This document shows, piece by piece, positions 8,801 to 20,800 of a stretch of DNA of 21,617 bases (its first letter is position 1; the number at the start of each line of letters is the position of its first letter). Under the pieces are notes generated by a model, which worked only from the letters and a program-made list of their open reading frames with translations, searched no databases and was not told where the DNA came from. The position numbers were made by a program, and so were the translations under genes. This DNA is from Ettlia oleoabundans. Lineage: Eukaryota; Chlorophyta; Chlorophyceae; Chlamydomonadales. The stretch is from NCBI GenBank assembly GCA_019693395.1, contig JAAMXP010005217.1, positions 1 through 21,617 of the forward strand, read 5' to 3'.

Positions 8801-11800
8801 TGGCCAAGGCGGCCCTGGGCAAACAACCTGGCGGTGCCGCCGGACCCGACACCCTCAACAGTGTGCTGCGCGTGCTGCGCAAGCAGCTGGTGCGCCTGCC
8901 GGCGGTTTCCACCGGGGACGAGAATGGCGACGTCTACATCAGCCCCGACCTGAAGAAAGCGCTGCAGGCGGCGGGCAAGCTGCAGAAGAAGAAGGGGGAC
9001 TCATTCCTAGGTGGGTGGCTGTGGCTGTGGAAGTCGGCTGGGCTGTGGCTGTGTGGATTGCAGGGCGGGCTGACCGTTGCTTCTTGTTTTTGTGGGTTAT
9101 ATTTGTGTGGGGAAAGGGCATCGATTGGGCAAGGAGAAAGAAGTGGCGAGGCCACCCTGGTCTGACACCCCCCAGCTCCCCGCCCTGCCCCCCATGCTCA
9201 GTTTGTACCCATCCCCTCCCTCCCTCCCTCCTCCTGCAGGCGCCGACGTGCTGTTCCTCTCCATCCTTGACGCCAAGGAGGTGGCGGCGGCCCTCAGCGA
9301 GGCTGGGGTCAACAAGTCTCAGCTGGCGGCGGCGGTGGAGGAGAGCCGCGGCAGCATGCAGGTGCGAGGGGGCCTGCTTATGTTGCAGCAGCATGATGTA
9401 CATGGGCCCTTTTTGCTGCAGCAGTGCGCGCATGCCGCGTACATGTTGCGCTGACACATTGTTGCTGTCGACATTAAAGAGTGGGGAAGATTTGTCTGTG
9501 CGGGGCATGCCAACGAGCGCTGACACGCACATCGCTGTGCTTCCGTTTATTATTTGCAGGTGGACTCTGCCACAGCCGACACGCAGTTTGAGGCGTTGAC
9601 CAAGTTCGGTATTGACCTGACTGCCCGGGCTGCTGAGTTGGACCCGGTGATTGGCAGGGACGAGGAGATCAGGTGGGTGGTGTACTGGGAGGTTTCTTTT
9701 TTGACCGAACGCGTTAGTGTGTGGTAGCGTTTAAAGGGCGGATGGCATGCCAATCATCAGTTGTGGAAGGCTTTTGCTACTTTGATGAAACAGGATAACC
9801 AGCAGCAGCAGCAAGTTGCTCCTGGGTCTCAACTACACCTCTTGTACCCCTTGCCTAAGCTTTCTTCCAAGCGGCCCCCTCATACCACGCTGCCGGCACT
9901 GTCCACCACGCTGCCCTCCTTCCCTCCTGCCATGCAGGCGCGTGATTCGCGTGCTGTGCCGCCGCACCAAGAACAACCCGGTGCTGATTGGCGAGCCAGG
10001 CGTGGGCAAGACGGCCATTGTGGAGGGCCTGGCTCAGCGCATAGTCAAGGGAGACGTGCCTGCCACCCTCAGTGTGAGTGCCAGTAGGACCAGCAGGGCT
10101 CGAGGGATAGCAGTCATGCCTTGTTTGTTTGGTAAAAAGGAAGGGGAGCAGGCATCTAAGCAGGGGCGATGCTGCCTGGCTGGCACCTGGCGCCGTTGCA
10201 GCTTGCACCTTCGATGCTGCATTGCCTTTGGTCGGGTGGCTACTCAGCCATCTTGCCCAAATCAATGCACGCATTGACCCCTAACTGCGAAGCAGAATGA
10301 GTTCTCCATTTTACTTTGTTTCGTTTTCTTTCCGCAGAGTGTGCGCATCATCAGCCTGGACATGGGCAGCCTGGTGGCGGGTGCCAAGTACCGCGGCGAA
10401 TTTGAGGAACGAATCAAGGCGGTGCTCAAGGAGGTGGCAGACGCAAAAGGACAGGTGGGTGGGTGTGAGTGCCATGGGAAGGCGGTGCACTGTGCCTTGC
10501 CGGCGGGCATTATTCCCGCAACCCTTCTGCGGTTATGGCTGGGTGCTTGGTTGAGGGTTGCTGCTGATGTTTAGGCTAACACATTGTGGGCTGAACATGG
10601 CCGGCCCGTTGCATCGCTGTGCATCATACTGCAAAGCATTGAAGCTGGTGGTACTGCCCTGTACCGCAGGTGATTCTGTTCATTGATGAGATTCACCTGG
10701 TGCTGGGAGCTGGAAAGACCGAGGGGGCCATGGATGCAGGTACAGCCGGACATTCAGTTGTACCGCTTGCCCTGCCACATCGCAGCAGTTGCCAACCAGG
10801 GCTAAAAGTTTAGCCGCAGGCTGCTGCCACAGCTGCTGCTTTGCACACCTTCCTTTTGCCTGCCCTGCGACAGCCCCTTGTGCAAATTTTACTGTTGCTC
10901 ATTTCTTGTTTGCTAACCAAGCCATTCTCCTGTCCCATCTGCAGCCAACCTGTTGAAGCCCATGCTGGCCCGTGGCGAGCTGCGCCTGATCGGTGCCACC
11001 ACGCTGAATGAGTACCGGGAGCACGTGGAGAAGGACGCGGCTTTTGAGCGGCGCTTCCAGCAGGTGTGTGTGGGCTGTCGATATAAGTGGCATGAATGCG
11101 ATTGTGACCCATCAGCCGTTCCTTGATGAAAAGTGTGCATGTGGAATACTATAGACAGCTAGAACCCTGTGCACAAGCGGCTGGGCTGATGGCTGTTGTG
11201 GCAACTATCCCCCCTGGCTGGCTGCAGGTGCTTGTAGGGGAGCCCAGCGTGCCCGACACCGTACAGATCCTGCGCGGCTTGAAGGAGCGGTATGCCAGCC
11301 ACCACGGAGTGCAGGTGAGCACCTGGCCTCTACCTTTCTTTTATCAAATCACCACACAGATTCTGTCAAGGAGACACAGATCTGTCCAAAAGAATGTTAG
11401 TTTCAGTATCTGGGTGGTTAAAAAGAGTAGCGGCAGCGGCAGTGCAACCTTGGCCTGCTGCCAATGTCAATTGCCTCAACTTCACATGAGTCAAAATCAT
11501 GTCAACTGCTTTCTCCCATGTCGTAGATCTCGGATCGGGCCCTTGTGGTGGCCGCTGAGCTGGCAGACCGCTACATCACCAACCGCTTCCTGCCGGACAA
11601 GGCCATAGACCTGGTGGATGAGGCGTGCTCAAACCTCCAGGTGGGTAGGCCTACCTACTGGCAGTGTTGCTGGTTTTGCTGCACCATCAGTAAAATGGGC
11701 TCAATCCGGGTCAACGCAATGGGGTTCCCTAGTACGCTGGTCCAGGGTACTAGGGCTCGGTGTCTGAGCTTATGATGCATGATATCATACGCCCAACTCT

Positions 11801-14800
11801 TTTCCGTAATATAGGAAGGAGATGCTGGCTTGCTTACACTCCTCCCGCCGCCACCCACTGTTGCAGGTCCAGCTGGAGAGCAAGCCGGAGGCGATTGATG
11901 TGCTGGAGCGCCAGCTCATCAGGTTGCAGGTGGGCCCACACGAAAGCTGTGCCAGCAATCAGTGGCTGTGGCAGCACAATGGCTGCGCATGTGGCAGTGA
12001 AGGGGGTGTGGAGCCAGCCACAATAACTGTGCATGGGTCAATGTTTGTGCCATGGAACCCTCAGCGGGTACCTGCGAGTTAAATCATGCTAGTGATGGCT
12101 GGTTCAGCCAGGCAGGTGTATGTGAGGGGCACTGTGACAGGTGCTTTTCCTTGCTGACTAACTGCTGCTGCTAGGCCATATTAATCAGCAGCTTCTTCTG
12201 CCACCTGGAAGCATCATGCCATCACCTGCCCCTTCTGTTATTGGCAGGTGGAGGAGAAGGCTCTTGAGAAGGAGAAGGACAAGCAGAGCCAGGAGCGGCT
12301 GGCTGATGTGCGGCGGGAGCTGGGTGAGCTGCAGGACAAGCTCAAGCCGCTGCAGATGCGGTACAATGCGGAGAAGGCAGCGCTGGATGATATCAAGGTG
12401 GGTGGTGGGGCGCTCACTTTGGGCCCTCGCTTTCAGCCGATGCTTTTCCCTTGACACTCTTCAGGCTAGGGACGGGGCACAGCCCATCATTCTATCAGTT
12501 TGCCTGGGAGCGGCAGTCGATTCCAGGGTGTGTACTTACACGCCCCGTCTCTTCTCATATATTTTCTCTGCAGCGTCTGGCCAAGAAGAAGGAGGAGCTG
12601 CAGATTCGGCTAGAGCAGGCTGAGAATCGCATGGACCTTGCCATGGTGGCAGACATCAAGTACGGTACGTGTACCGCATAGTGTACCGCACACCGTACTG
12701 CATATGTCCCTTATGAAGCCTCCCATTGCTGCCTCGTCTTTATAGACTTGTATGCTGTACCTCTTCTTCTATTGCCTGACAGCGGCGATGTTTGCTTGCT
12801 GATAGGTCCAAAGTCACACAACCCTAATGTGATGCACCCAACTTTTACACCCCTGCAGGTGCTCTTGCTGAAGTGGAGGACTTGCTGAGGCGCAAGGTGG
12901 CGGAGGCGCGCAAGGCAGATCGCATGCTTAGTGACACGGTGAGCGCTGGGCTGATGGCATCTGTGCAGTGCCACGTTGTTACTTGTGCGCCCTTAGCTCA
13001 GCTTTTCGCTTTCGACAGCTTGTTCCAGAAGTTTGGTTGTGGCATGCTAACTGAACCTCGGCTTCAATATTGTTTGTTCCTTATTTGTCTGAAGGTTGGC
13101 CCTGAGGAGATTGCCACCGTAGTCAGCAAGTGGACGGGTATCCCGGTCAACAAGCTGCAGGCCAGCGACAGAGACAGGCTCACCAACCTGGAAAGCTATT
13201 TGCACCAACGGGTGGTGGGGCAGGATACAGGTACGCCCAGGCAGCTTCAATCCTCCTGTGTTGTGGGTGTCGACTTGCCGTCGGTTTGGCAGTGCAGATT
13301 ATAGTAGAGACTGGTAACCAACTCGAAAAAACGGCAGCCTGAACAGCGTTCCCTTATGGTTTCACAATGGTGCGCGTGGTGCTCCTCTGTGCTTCTTTCT
13401 GATGCAGCTGTCAAGGCGGTGGCGGACGCCGTGCTGCGCAGCCGTGCTGGCCTGGGAGCACGCAACCGCGGCAGCAGCTTCCTGTTCCTTGGGCCCACAG
13501 GTGTGGGCAAGACAGAGCTGGCAAAGGCGCTGGCGGCCCTGCTGTTTGACAGCGAGAAGATGCTGATCAGGTGGGTGCTGCACTCCTGCCTAGCACCGTA
13601 TTAAAAGTGCACAGCTTGCTATAGTGCCCGGCCTTGCATGTATCGACGATCGCCTTGCAAAGCACCTGTTGCAGTCAGAGTGGAGAATTCCCGGGTCTGC
13701 TGAATCTTGTGCTTTCCACTACGAGTCCCGCCATGCAGAATTGATATGAGCGAGTACATGGAGAAGCACAGTGTGAGCCGCCTCATCGGCGCCCCGCCTG
13801 GTTACATTGGTCACGAGGCAGGCGGGCAGCTGACGGAGGCGGTGCGGCGCCGCCCCTACTCTGTTGTGCTTTTTGATGAGGTGGAGAAGGCGCATGCAGA
13901 TGTGATGAATATACTGCTGGGGGTGCTGGATGACGGCAGGTGGGTGGTGGGCATGAGGAATGCAATACCTTGCGTTTGGCGGCAGTGAGGGACAGGTATG
14001 CCAAGGGCAGTTCGTTAAGGCCATTACTTTGGCCTTCAGCAGCAGCAATATGGGCAGCTGTGTGGTAGCAGGCAGCTGGACAGGACTGTAAGTGAGCGTG
14101 GGACCAAGCACCCAAAACTCCTCCTATGCAGCTGCCATGTCCCGACTGCTTGGCTGTTGGTCAACTTGGCCAACCTTATACATTTGCCCTGTCACCGCAC
14201 TGCAGGCTGACTGATTCCAAGGGCCGCACCGTGTCCTTTGCCAACACGCTCATCATCATGACCAGCAACCTGGTGCGTGGCTGTTGGTAGAATTTTTACT
14301 AGGTTTGATAGCTTGTGGCCGTGTCCATTTGTGAACGGAATCTAACCCATGCGTTCATTTCGCATAGCTTGGCTGATGGTACTTCCAGCTGTTCACCGAC
14401 CCTGCAGGGTGCCAACTACCTGCTAGAGCACGGCGCCACCCCTGCAGCCAGGGAAATGGTTATGGATGCAGTGCGCCGCCATTTCCGTCCCGAGTTCCTC
14501 AACAGGATTGACGAAATTGTGCAGTTTGACCCCCTGTCGCCAGCTCAGCTGCGCGAGGTGGCGCGGCTGCAAACCATGGAACTCAACCAGCGGCTAAAGG
14601 ACCGGTCCATCACGATGCAGCTCACAGGTGTGTCGACTTGGGTGGGCTCAAAGTGTGCACCTCTGTGTGAGCTTTGCGCATACAGTGGTGGAGTCCATTT
14701 TCTGTTGAGCATTTGGCTCGCAAAATAGCTGTCTGTGTAGGGCTCTTTATACTGCTCTTTGAGCACATGCTCTGATCTGCCCCTGCCCTCTACATGCAGA

Positions 14801-17800
14801 CGCTGCCTTGGACTACGCTGTGGCACAATCGTACGACCACCTATATGGCGCACGCCCGCTTCGGCGCTGGCTGGAGCACTCCATCATCACGCCCCTCAGC
14901 CGCATGATCATCAGCGGTGAGTGACCCGCAAGTTACCTCTGCCCCCATATATATGATGCTCGGTTTACTTTGGTTCTCTCATATGTTCTGTCCAAACCAT
15001 GTCAAATTCTGCTATGTTGTGCTATATGCCTGAGGATGCACCTTGGCAGCAGTTCTTTTTGGCGTGACTGTTTTATTGGTACTACTCTTTAACCCTCACT
15101 ACCACTGCGACAGCTCCTTAATATGCTGATGGTGCATTCAAACTATTGTTTGTTTTTGTTTTGAGTTGCAGGCGAGCTGCCGGACGACTCCAAGGTTAAT
15201 GTGGACGCTGCCGCCGCTGGAGCCCACGGCCTCAATTTCTCGGTGCAGCCAGACGAGGAGGCGGCAGCACAGCGTGCAGCAGAGGCAGAGGTGAGTACCT
15301 TTTGGCACCTGCCAGCTTGCGTGGGCAGCAATGCGAAAGCTGGCAGTAGTGTGTGGCAGGCTTTTGGCATTGAGCGATGAAGTGCATGCACAGCTCTGAA
15401 CACAGCAGCACTGTGGTATTGGAGTATGCCAGCCTTTAGCCCGCCAGTAGCTGGGTTGCAGCATCCCCTCAGGATGATGATGCCTTCTACATTTTGCAGG
15501 AATTCCATGCTGCTTTCAACGTTTGCTTCATGCCCTTCCTGCCTGCAGCGCCGCAAAAGCGTCAAGAAGCTGAGGCTTCACACCGCAGACGAGGAGGAGA
15601 CTGACTTGGATGTGGATGAGATGGAGGACTAAGCTGGCGCCAGCTCAGCACCCTGGTGCCAGCATGGCGTGCCGCGCCACCTCAGCATACTAGTACCAGG
15701 CCAGCACACAGCTGTCAGCTCAGCACGCTGCTGGCAACTCAGCAGTTGATGCCCCATGTTGACCCCAACATGTATGGCTGAGGTGTCAGCAGCGACATAC
15801 AGCTAGTCCCAGCTTCCAAAACTCTGACTGGAGAGCCTTCTGAGCGGACACTGCTAGCTTCCTCACCATCTAGGCAGAGTCGTGGCTCCAACAGTTATCT
15901 TTAAGCACGAACACATGATCCCCACAACTCAGACATGTACCTTTCCATGAACCATCCAAGGCTGAAGCAGCTTTGCACTTTTAGCTGGTAGCGGCAACGC
16001 CCGCTTGTACATGCAGCGTACTTTTTTCTTCGCTAACTTCCACTTGTGCTCAGCAGTTGTTTTCTTAGCAGGATTTACCCCAACCTCTGTTTACTTTTGG
16101 CGCTGTCATCGCTGCCATAGCAGCCAGACACCCCCCTTACTTCTCCTTGCGCGCTACTCAGTTCCCTGATTTGCTTGCCATTCTAATTTGTACCCATGTG
16201 TGTGCTCCACACACATATAATAACAACCGTAGAGCCAGAGGGGCAACCCCAGGAATGTGTTGCTGGGCAGCAGCCACACCAAAAGTATAAGCAAAACCAC
16301 CCAGCCTGCAGCAGCCTTCCTCACCTTGGTCCCATACGAGCCCTTAATTTCAATGTCCTCCTCCCCCTCCCCCTGCTTCCCTCCAAGTCCCTGAAGGGGT
16401 TAGTGACAGCGGTCCGCAAACACACTCAGGCTGCAGACTGATCACTCATAGCTGGGTATTCCAGGGGCTTAAATGGCGTCTGCTGCTGGCATCAGAGCCC
16501 TTCACCGTACTTGACCCTGCCGCAGCCGACAGCAGGTGCACTCTCGGCACCATCTCACCTTGCCTCCCGGTGAAGCCAGGCGAGCATCCACGTAAACTAT
16601 CTCGCTGACTGGCACACGCGTGCGGCACACGGGGCACTCAATGCGGCGGCTAGCCTGTGAGGGGCAGGGGCTTACGACAACCGAGCAGGGTTCGTTTGTC
16701 TCAATGCAGGTAGCGACAGGTCACACAGCAGGCACGTCCCGACCATGCATCAGTACAGTCAGTGGATAACAGATTGGATGGAAACCTGGACAGCTCCGAT
16801 GTGAGGCGGTGCCTCAAACAGCTAAGCAGCAGCTAGCTGCACACGCACCTGGGGCTGCCCGGCCGGCATCCGCTCCTGTAGCGTCATGCTGCACCGGCAA
16901 CACAGGCGGTGCGCACAGGAAAGCATGACCTGCAAAAGAAGTGCGGACGCTGAGAAGCAGATGCAAAGAGTCAGTTTATAGTGCTTGCCTCGCTGGGATA
17001 TTAAATTCGATAGGCCCCATTGAAAAGGCCAAAAAAGCAATGGTGTGCCCTCCGTCACCAGGCAAACTGCAATGCTAAGGTTCATGCAGTACTGCCTGTG
17101 GTATTGCAATCTAGCTGGCAGATAGAGCCAAGCTTCTCACCAGCTCCTGGCCCAGGTGGTCGTGACAGATGGGACAGATATCCTCTCGGTCCTCCTCTAT
17201 TCCACCTGAAGCGCCCGCAGGAATCCTGGCAACATCACCGCCAGCAGCTGCAGCAGAAGCAGCGGCGGCAGCAGAAGAACATGCGCCAGCCGCTGACGCC
17301 TGCGTCCTTCCCACCAAGCGAGGGTCTCCTACCGAGGCGCCTGCCACAGCATCGGGCCCCATTGAGGCGCCACCTGCCGCCCCCACAGCCCCTGCTGTGC
17401 CTGCTGCGCCAGGTAAACTAGGTTCCGACCCCAAAGCAGTCGGTCTGCCTGCTTCTGACTCGCCAGACGCTCGTCTGTTTGGCGCACCTTCAGGTTTCAC
17501 ACCGCCAGCTGCTGCACCACAGCCTGCCGCACCATCCCCTGCTCTTGCTTCCGCTATCTCCCCGTCTGCTGTTATCGCAGGGTCGGTCCCCTCCCCTGCT
17601 GCTGTTGGTGGCTCCCCAGCAGCCGCTAGTGGATCCCCCACCGCCCCTGTCTCCCCTGCCGCAGTAGCACCTGCGGCAGCAGCAGCGGCAGCAGACCTAG
17701 CTGCCTCCCTGGCCTTGATGCTGGTTAGGTAGCGCAGCGTGCCCAGCTTGCGCCGCAGTTCCAGCTCAGCACCCGCCTTGTCGTTGGAAAGTTCCTGCAG

Positions 17801-20800
17801 CAGGGCCACCCAACAACAGCTAGATACACTGAGTTTTAGCCATACTCATGAGAGGCGTCAGCACCTTTCATGTAAGCAGGTAGCACTCCTCCACCTGCGT
17901 GCTTTTCACCGATGGGGACCTTCCCTGCTCATTTGGCCATAGCACTAACGCCAGCAGAGTACAACTACATCAATTATGCCCCACCGTGCTGCGTACGGGC
18001 ACTTCATGCTCGTAAATGCGGTAGATCTCCTCCCCCTCTGTGCGCCGCAGGTCATTGTCGCTAAGCAGCCTGCACAGGAGGCCACCCAACAGACGCCAGG
18101 GTGGCATAGACAGACAGCGGCATGGATGTAGCAGTTGGCTAGTGACAGCACGGCAGCCTAGCAGCATCATTGCGGCGAAAGTGGCGTGTGAAGCGAAGGT
18201 GCAAGCGGAGCAGCTCTGCATTGACGTGAATGGTGCCCAGCTGTAACAACAAGACACAGCCGGAAGCAGGAAGCAGCACTGTGCACAGCAATGAATTCGT
18301 GTGGGTCATGCAGGGAGGCAAGAAAAGGCGGCGCAGGCATGCACAGCAAGTCAAAAAGCCAAAGCAGGCACAGCAGCCTCTCCTGATGCACAGGGTTGGG
18401 TAGGCCGCAGCCGGGACCAACGGTTGAAACAGCTAACAGCACGGTAGTTGAGAGAGAGGCCACAGGGCGGCAGTGTTGGCACTCACTTGATGCGCATTGT
18501 GCACTGCTCCAGCTCATCATAGGCGTACAGGCGTTGGCGCTGCAGGCAGCACGGAAACCCAGAAACACGGGACAGTGAAAAAACAGAGCAAACAACGATG
18601 ACAGGATACCGGCACCGCACGCTAGATTGAGGCTGTTGCAGTGACTATCCTTCGCAAAGTAGTGCACTGTATGTAATATGACAGTATGTCGCGTGATGTG
18701 CCGCGACTGATGTACCACGGATGATGTACCACGCAGGTGTACTGCCATACCTGCGCCAGGCTGAGGGCCCGTGCCTTGATGTACTCTCGGCGGAACTGCT
18801 CCATCAGCTCCAGATGCACCCTGCCGGCAATCAGTATCAGCTCCTTCTCGGCTGCAGTGCAACGATATTATCAGAAAAAAATCTTCGATTTGGGTATACT
18901 GCTCCATAAAAAAACAATGCAAGCACCACAGCATCAAAGAGCAACAGACAGATAGACAGACAGCTTAATTGCCTGCCAACGCTTGGGGGAACCCTTAGCA
19001 GCCACAGCTGTTGCCGAGGGTTTGCATACATCCACGGCTCAAAAGCACGGCATAACAACCCCGATCCCGACAGACAGAGAGATGACGAACTTGCCTGTCA
19101 CGTCTGGTGGCACCCTCAGCAGGCGAAGCTGGTGCAGCAACAGCCTCAGCACGTTTTCAGAATCCCCTGGTCGCCGAACAATCTCTGCAGCGGGGGGAAG
19201 GCAGGGAAAGCGCAGCTTGCAGCGCATGATCAAGCGGCAACGCGCAATTCTGTGCCAAGGCTGCAAATGCGGATTAAAACACTGTGATCCCACGCACAGG
19301 CCTCTAAAACTGGGTGCTTTGTCATGAGAGCAACGAGTGCATATTGCACCATGGCGTTGGGAACACAGCAGCCAGCAGGCTGGCGAAGAAAATGAGGCAG
19401 CATAACGCGTGCCGCATTGCCCTGCATAGCACATCACAGCATATCACAATACCTGTCTTTGCCACCGCATCATCGCGCCGTCCTGCCCCGAGCAACAAGT
19501 AATTGCCTCCATCCTCCTCTCCGGCTTCAACTCCTCCAGCACCGTCAGTACCAGCAGTACCACCAGCGCCATTGCCTAGCTTCTCAACAGCTGCCTCTCC
19601 CAGGCCACCACGCCCTACTCGGTTGAACAGAGCGGCCTGGTGCGCCTGCCGGATCGCCTCCTCCGCTGTCACGTGGCCTGCCCCATCACGCGCCTTGGTG
19701 TAAAGAGCAAAGGCACGGCCCTGTCGTTGGGAAATGAGATACAGTAACCAATTAGACAGGTATGACATCATGAGGGATATGGTGTGAGTGAGGATTGCCT
19801 TCAGTGTGCTATGGAATAAGAATAAAAGAGCAGGCAAGGTGATGGTTGCATGAGTCTGATCTCAGGATTAGCCGGCAAGAATGATTGGCCAATTCAGGGC
19901 CAGATCAATAATGGAGCTTCAAATCAACACACACAGATACAGAAGCTGCCAAGCATACCTCCCACTGCCAAAACAACTCCTCCAGCTTGCAGTGGCGGCA
20001 TACCCGCCCTTCCACAGCCGTCTCTGCTCGGCACCTGCAGTTTCATGGCAAGGTTCTGCTCTTAATGCAGCGAACTTGTAGAATTAAAGGCATGGCAGAG
20101 CAACTGTATATATTGTGGACCACATTACTCAGCCTGCAGTGTTTTGAACGGCAGCAATGCCCAGGCGGGTGCAGGCTGCTTCAAGGAAGGTGAAAAGTGC
20201 GGACAAGGTGAGCTGTTTTGGCGCTGCGAGCAGAGTAAGGGGCAGCGAGTGCAGCACGCCACTTGTTGAAACCTCACTGGGGCACCTGCTGCAAGTTGCG
20301 GCCAGCTCCACTAGCGACGGTGGCGGCTGTTCGCATGCGGCCTGCAGGCAGACAGGCAGGTGAGCGGGTGCAAGGAGAAGCAATCAAACAAGCAAGCAGT
20401 GATGCCCAAGTACCGCAAAGCACAACGTGCGGTAAGGTGACGTATAACCTCAGATCCATCCCCAAATTTGAAGTGCACAGCTAATGTGCATGCGCATCTG
20501 CCTACAGTCATGCAAATGAAGACAGAACCTAAGCCGTAAGCAGGCACATGTTGAGGGATTGCCCAGCACCTGCAGGCGGCTCAGCTCCTCCGTCGCCGCC
20601 GTTTGAGCCCGCCTTAGCTCCTGCACCTCCTGCTTCACTGCCAGCTCCAATCCATACAGGTCGCGAAACCGAGAAGCGATGGTGGTGGCGTTCTGCATTT
20701 ACAAAGAGTGGGAGGGTTGGGGGTTGGGTGGGGGGGATTCAGCTTATAAGCTGGTGTAATCTGCTGCCATTACTGTTGATGGTAGGGTCAAGCTGGAATA

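Larger units (their letters stand above)
7759..16558 (-). other. 8,800-nt phase-0 intron of the SHPRH-like gene hosting HSP101
   Basis: Donor AAG|GTGAGA at 16559/16558 follows the RING exon (...RLASPGGK). Acceptor CTCGCAG|CTG at 7759/7758 precedes [16 protein letters not shown]. Both are phase 0, and the joined GK|LEAVV matches the K-hydrophobic-E-A-V segment between RING and RecA2 in SHPRH proteins. The other introns here are roughly 100-450 nt. The complete HSP101 gene, its promoter and its UTRs lie inside on the opposite strand. Retaining the intron would add 18 codons and then a TGA at 16504-16502. Confidence 0.82.

Noticed and set aside
11112..11195. Possible intronic C/D-box snoRNA in HSP101 intron 7 (TGATGA 11124-11129, CTGA 11186-11189, CAGCC/GGCTG flanks)
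   Set aside because: The pairing flank is six bases from the C box rather than adjacent, internal C'/D' boxes are not clear, and such short boxes occur by chance.
16446..16637. Segment reading GSSTVK on the minus strand, resembling the GSYGTK stretch of plant SHPRH before the EAV segment
   Set aside because: It lies in another frame, and no GT donor keeps phase with the LEAVV exon. The clear GGK donor at 16558 already supplies the conserved Lys.
17169..17732. Long plus-strand open frame (187 codons, Ala/Pro-rich)
   Set aside because: It is the complement of the GC-rich low-complexity part of the SHPRH exon. It has no family motif, and openness follows from codon composition.
18152..18240. 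A minus-strand exon-like segment ([17 protein letters not shown]...) with AG and GT borders between SHPRH exons
   Set aside because: Skipping it joins ...QCTMRIK to LLSDNDLRR in perfect phase. Including its 89 nt shifts the frame and interrupts a conserved region. At most it is a cryptic or poison exon.
18167..18937. 256-codon minus-strand open frame
   Set aside because: It runs across SHPRH exons and introns in a frame other than that of the conserved coding segments. Rich in Cys/Leu/Ser with no family resemblance.
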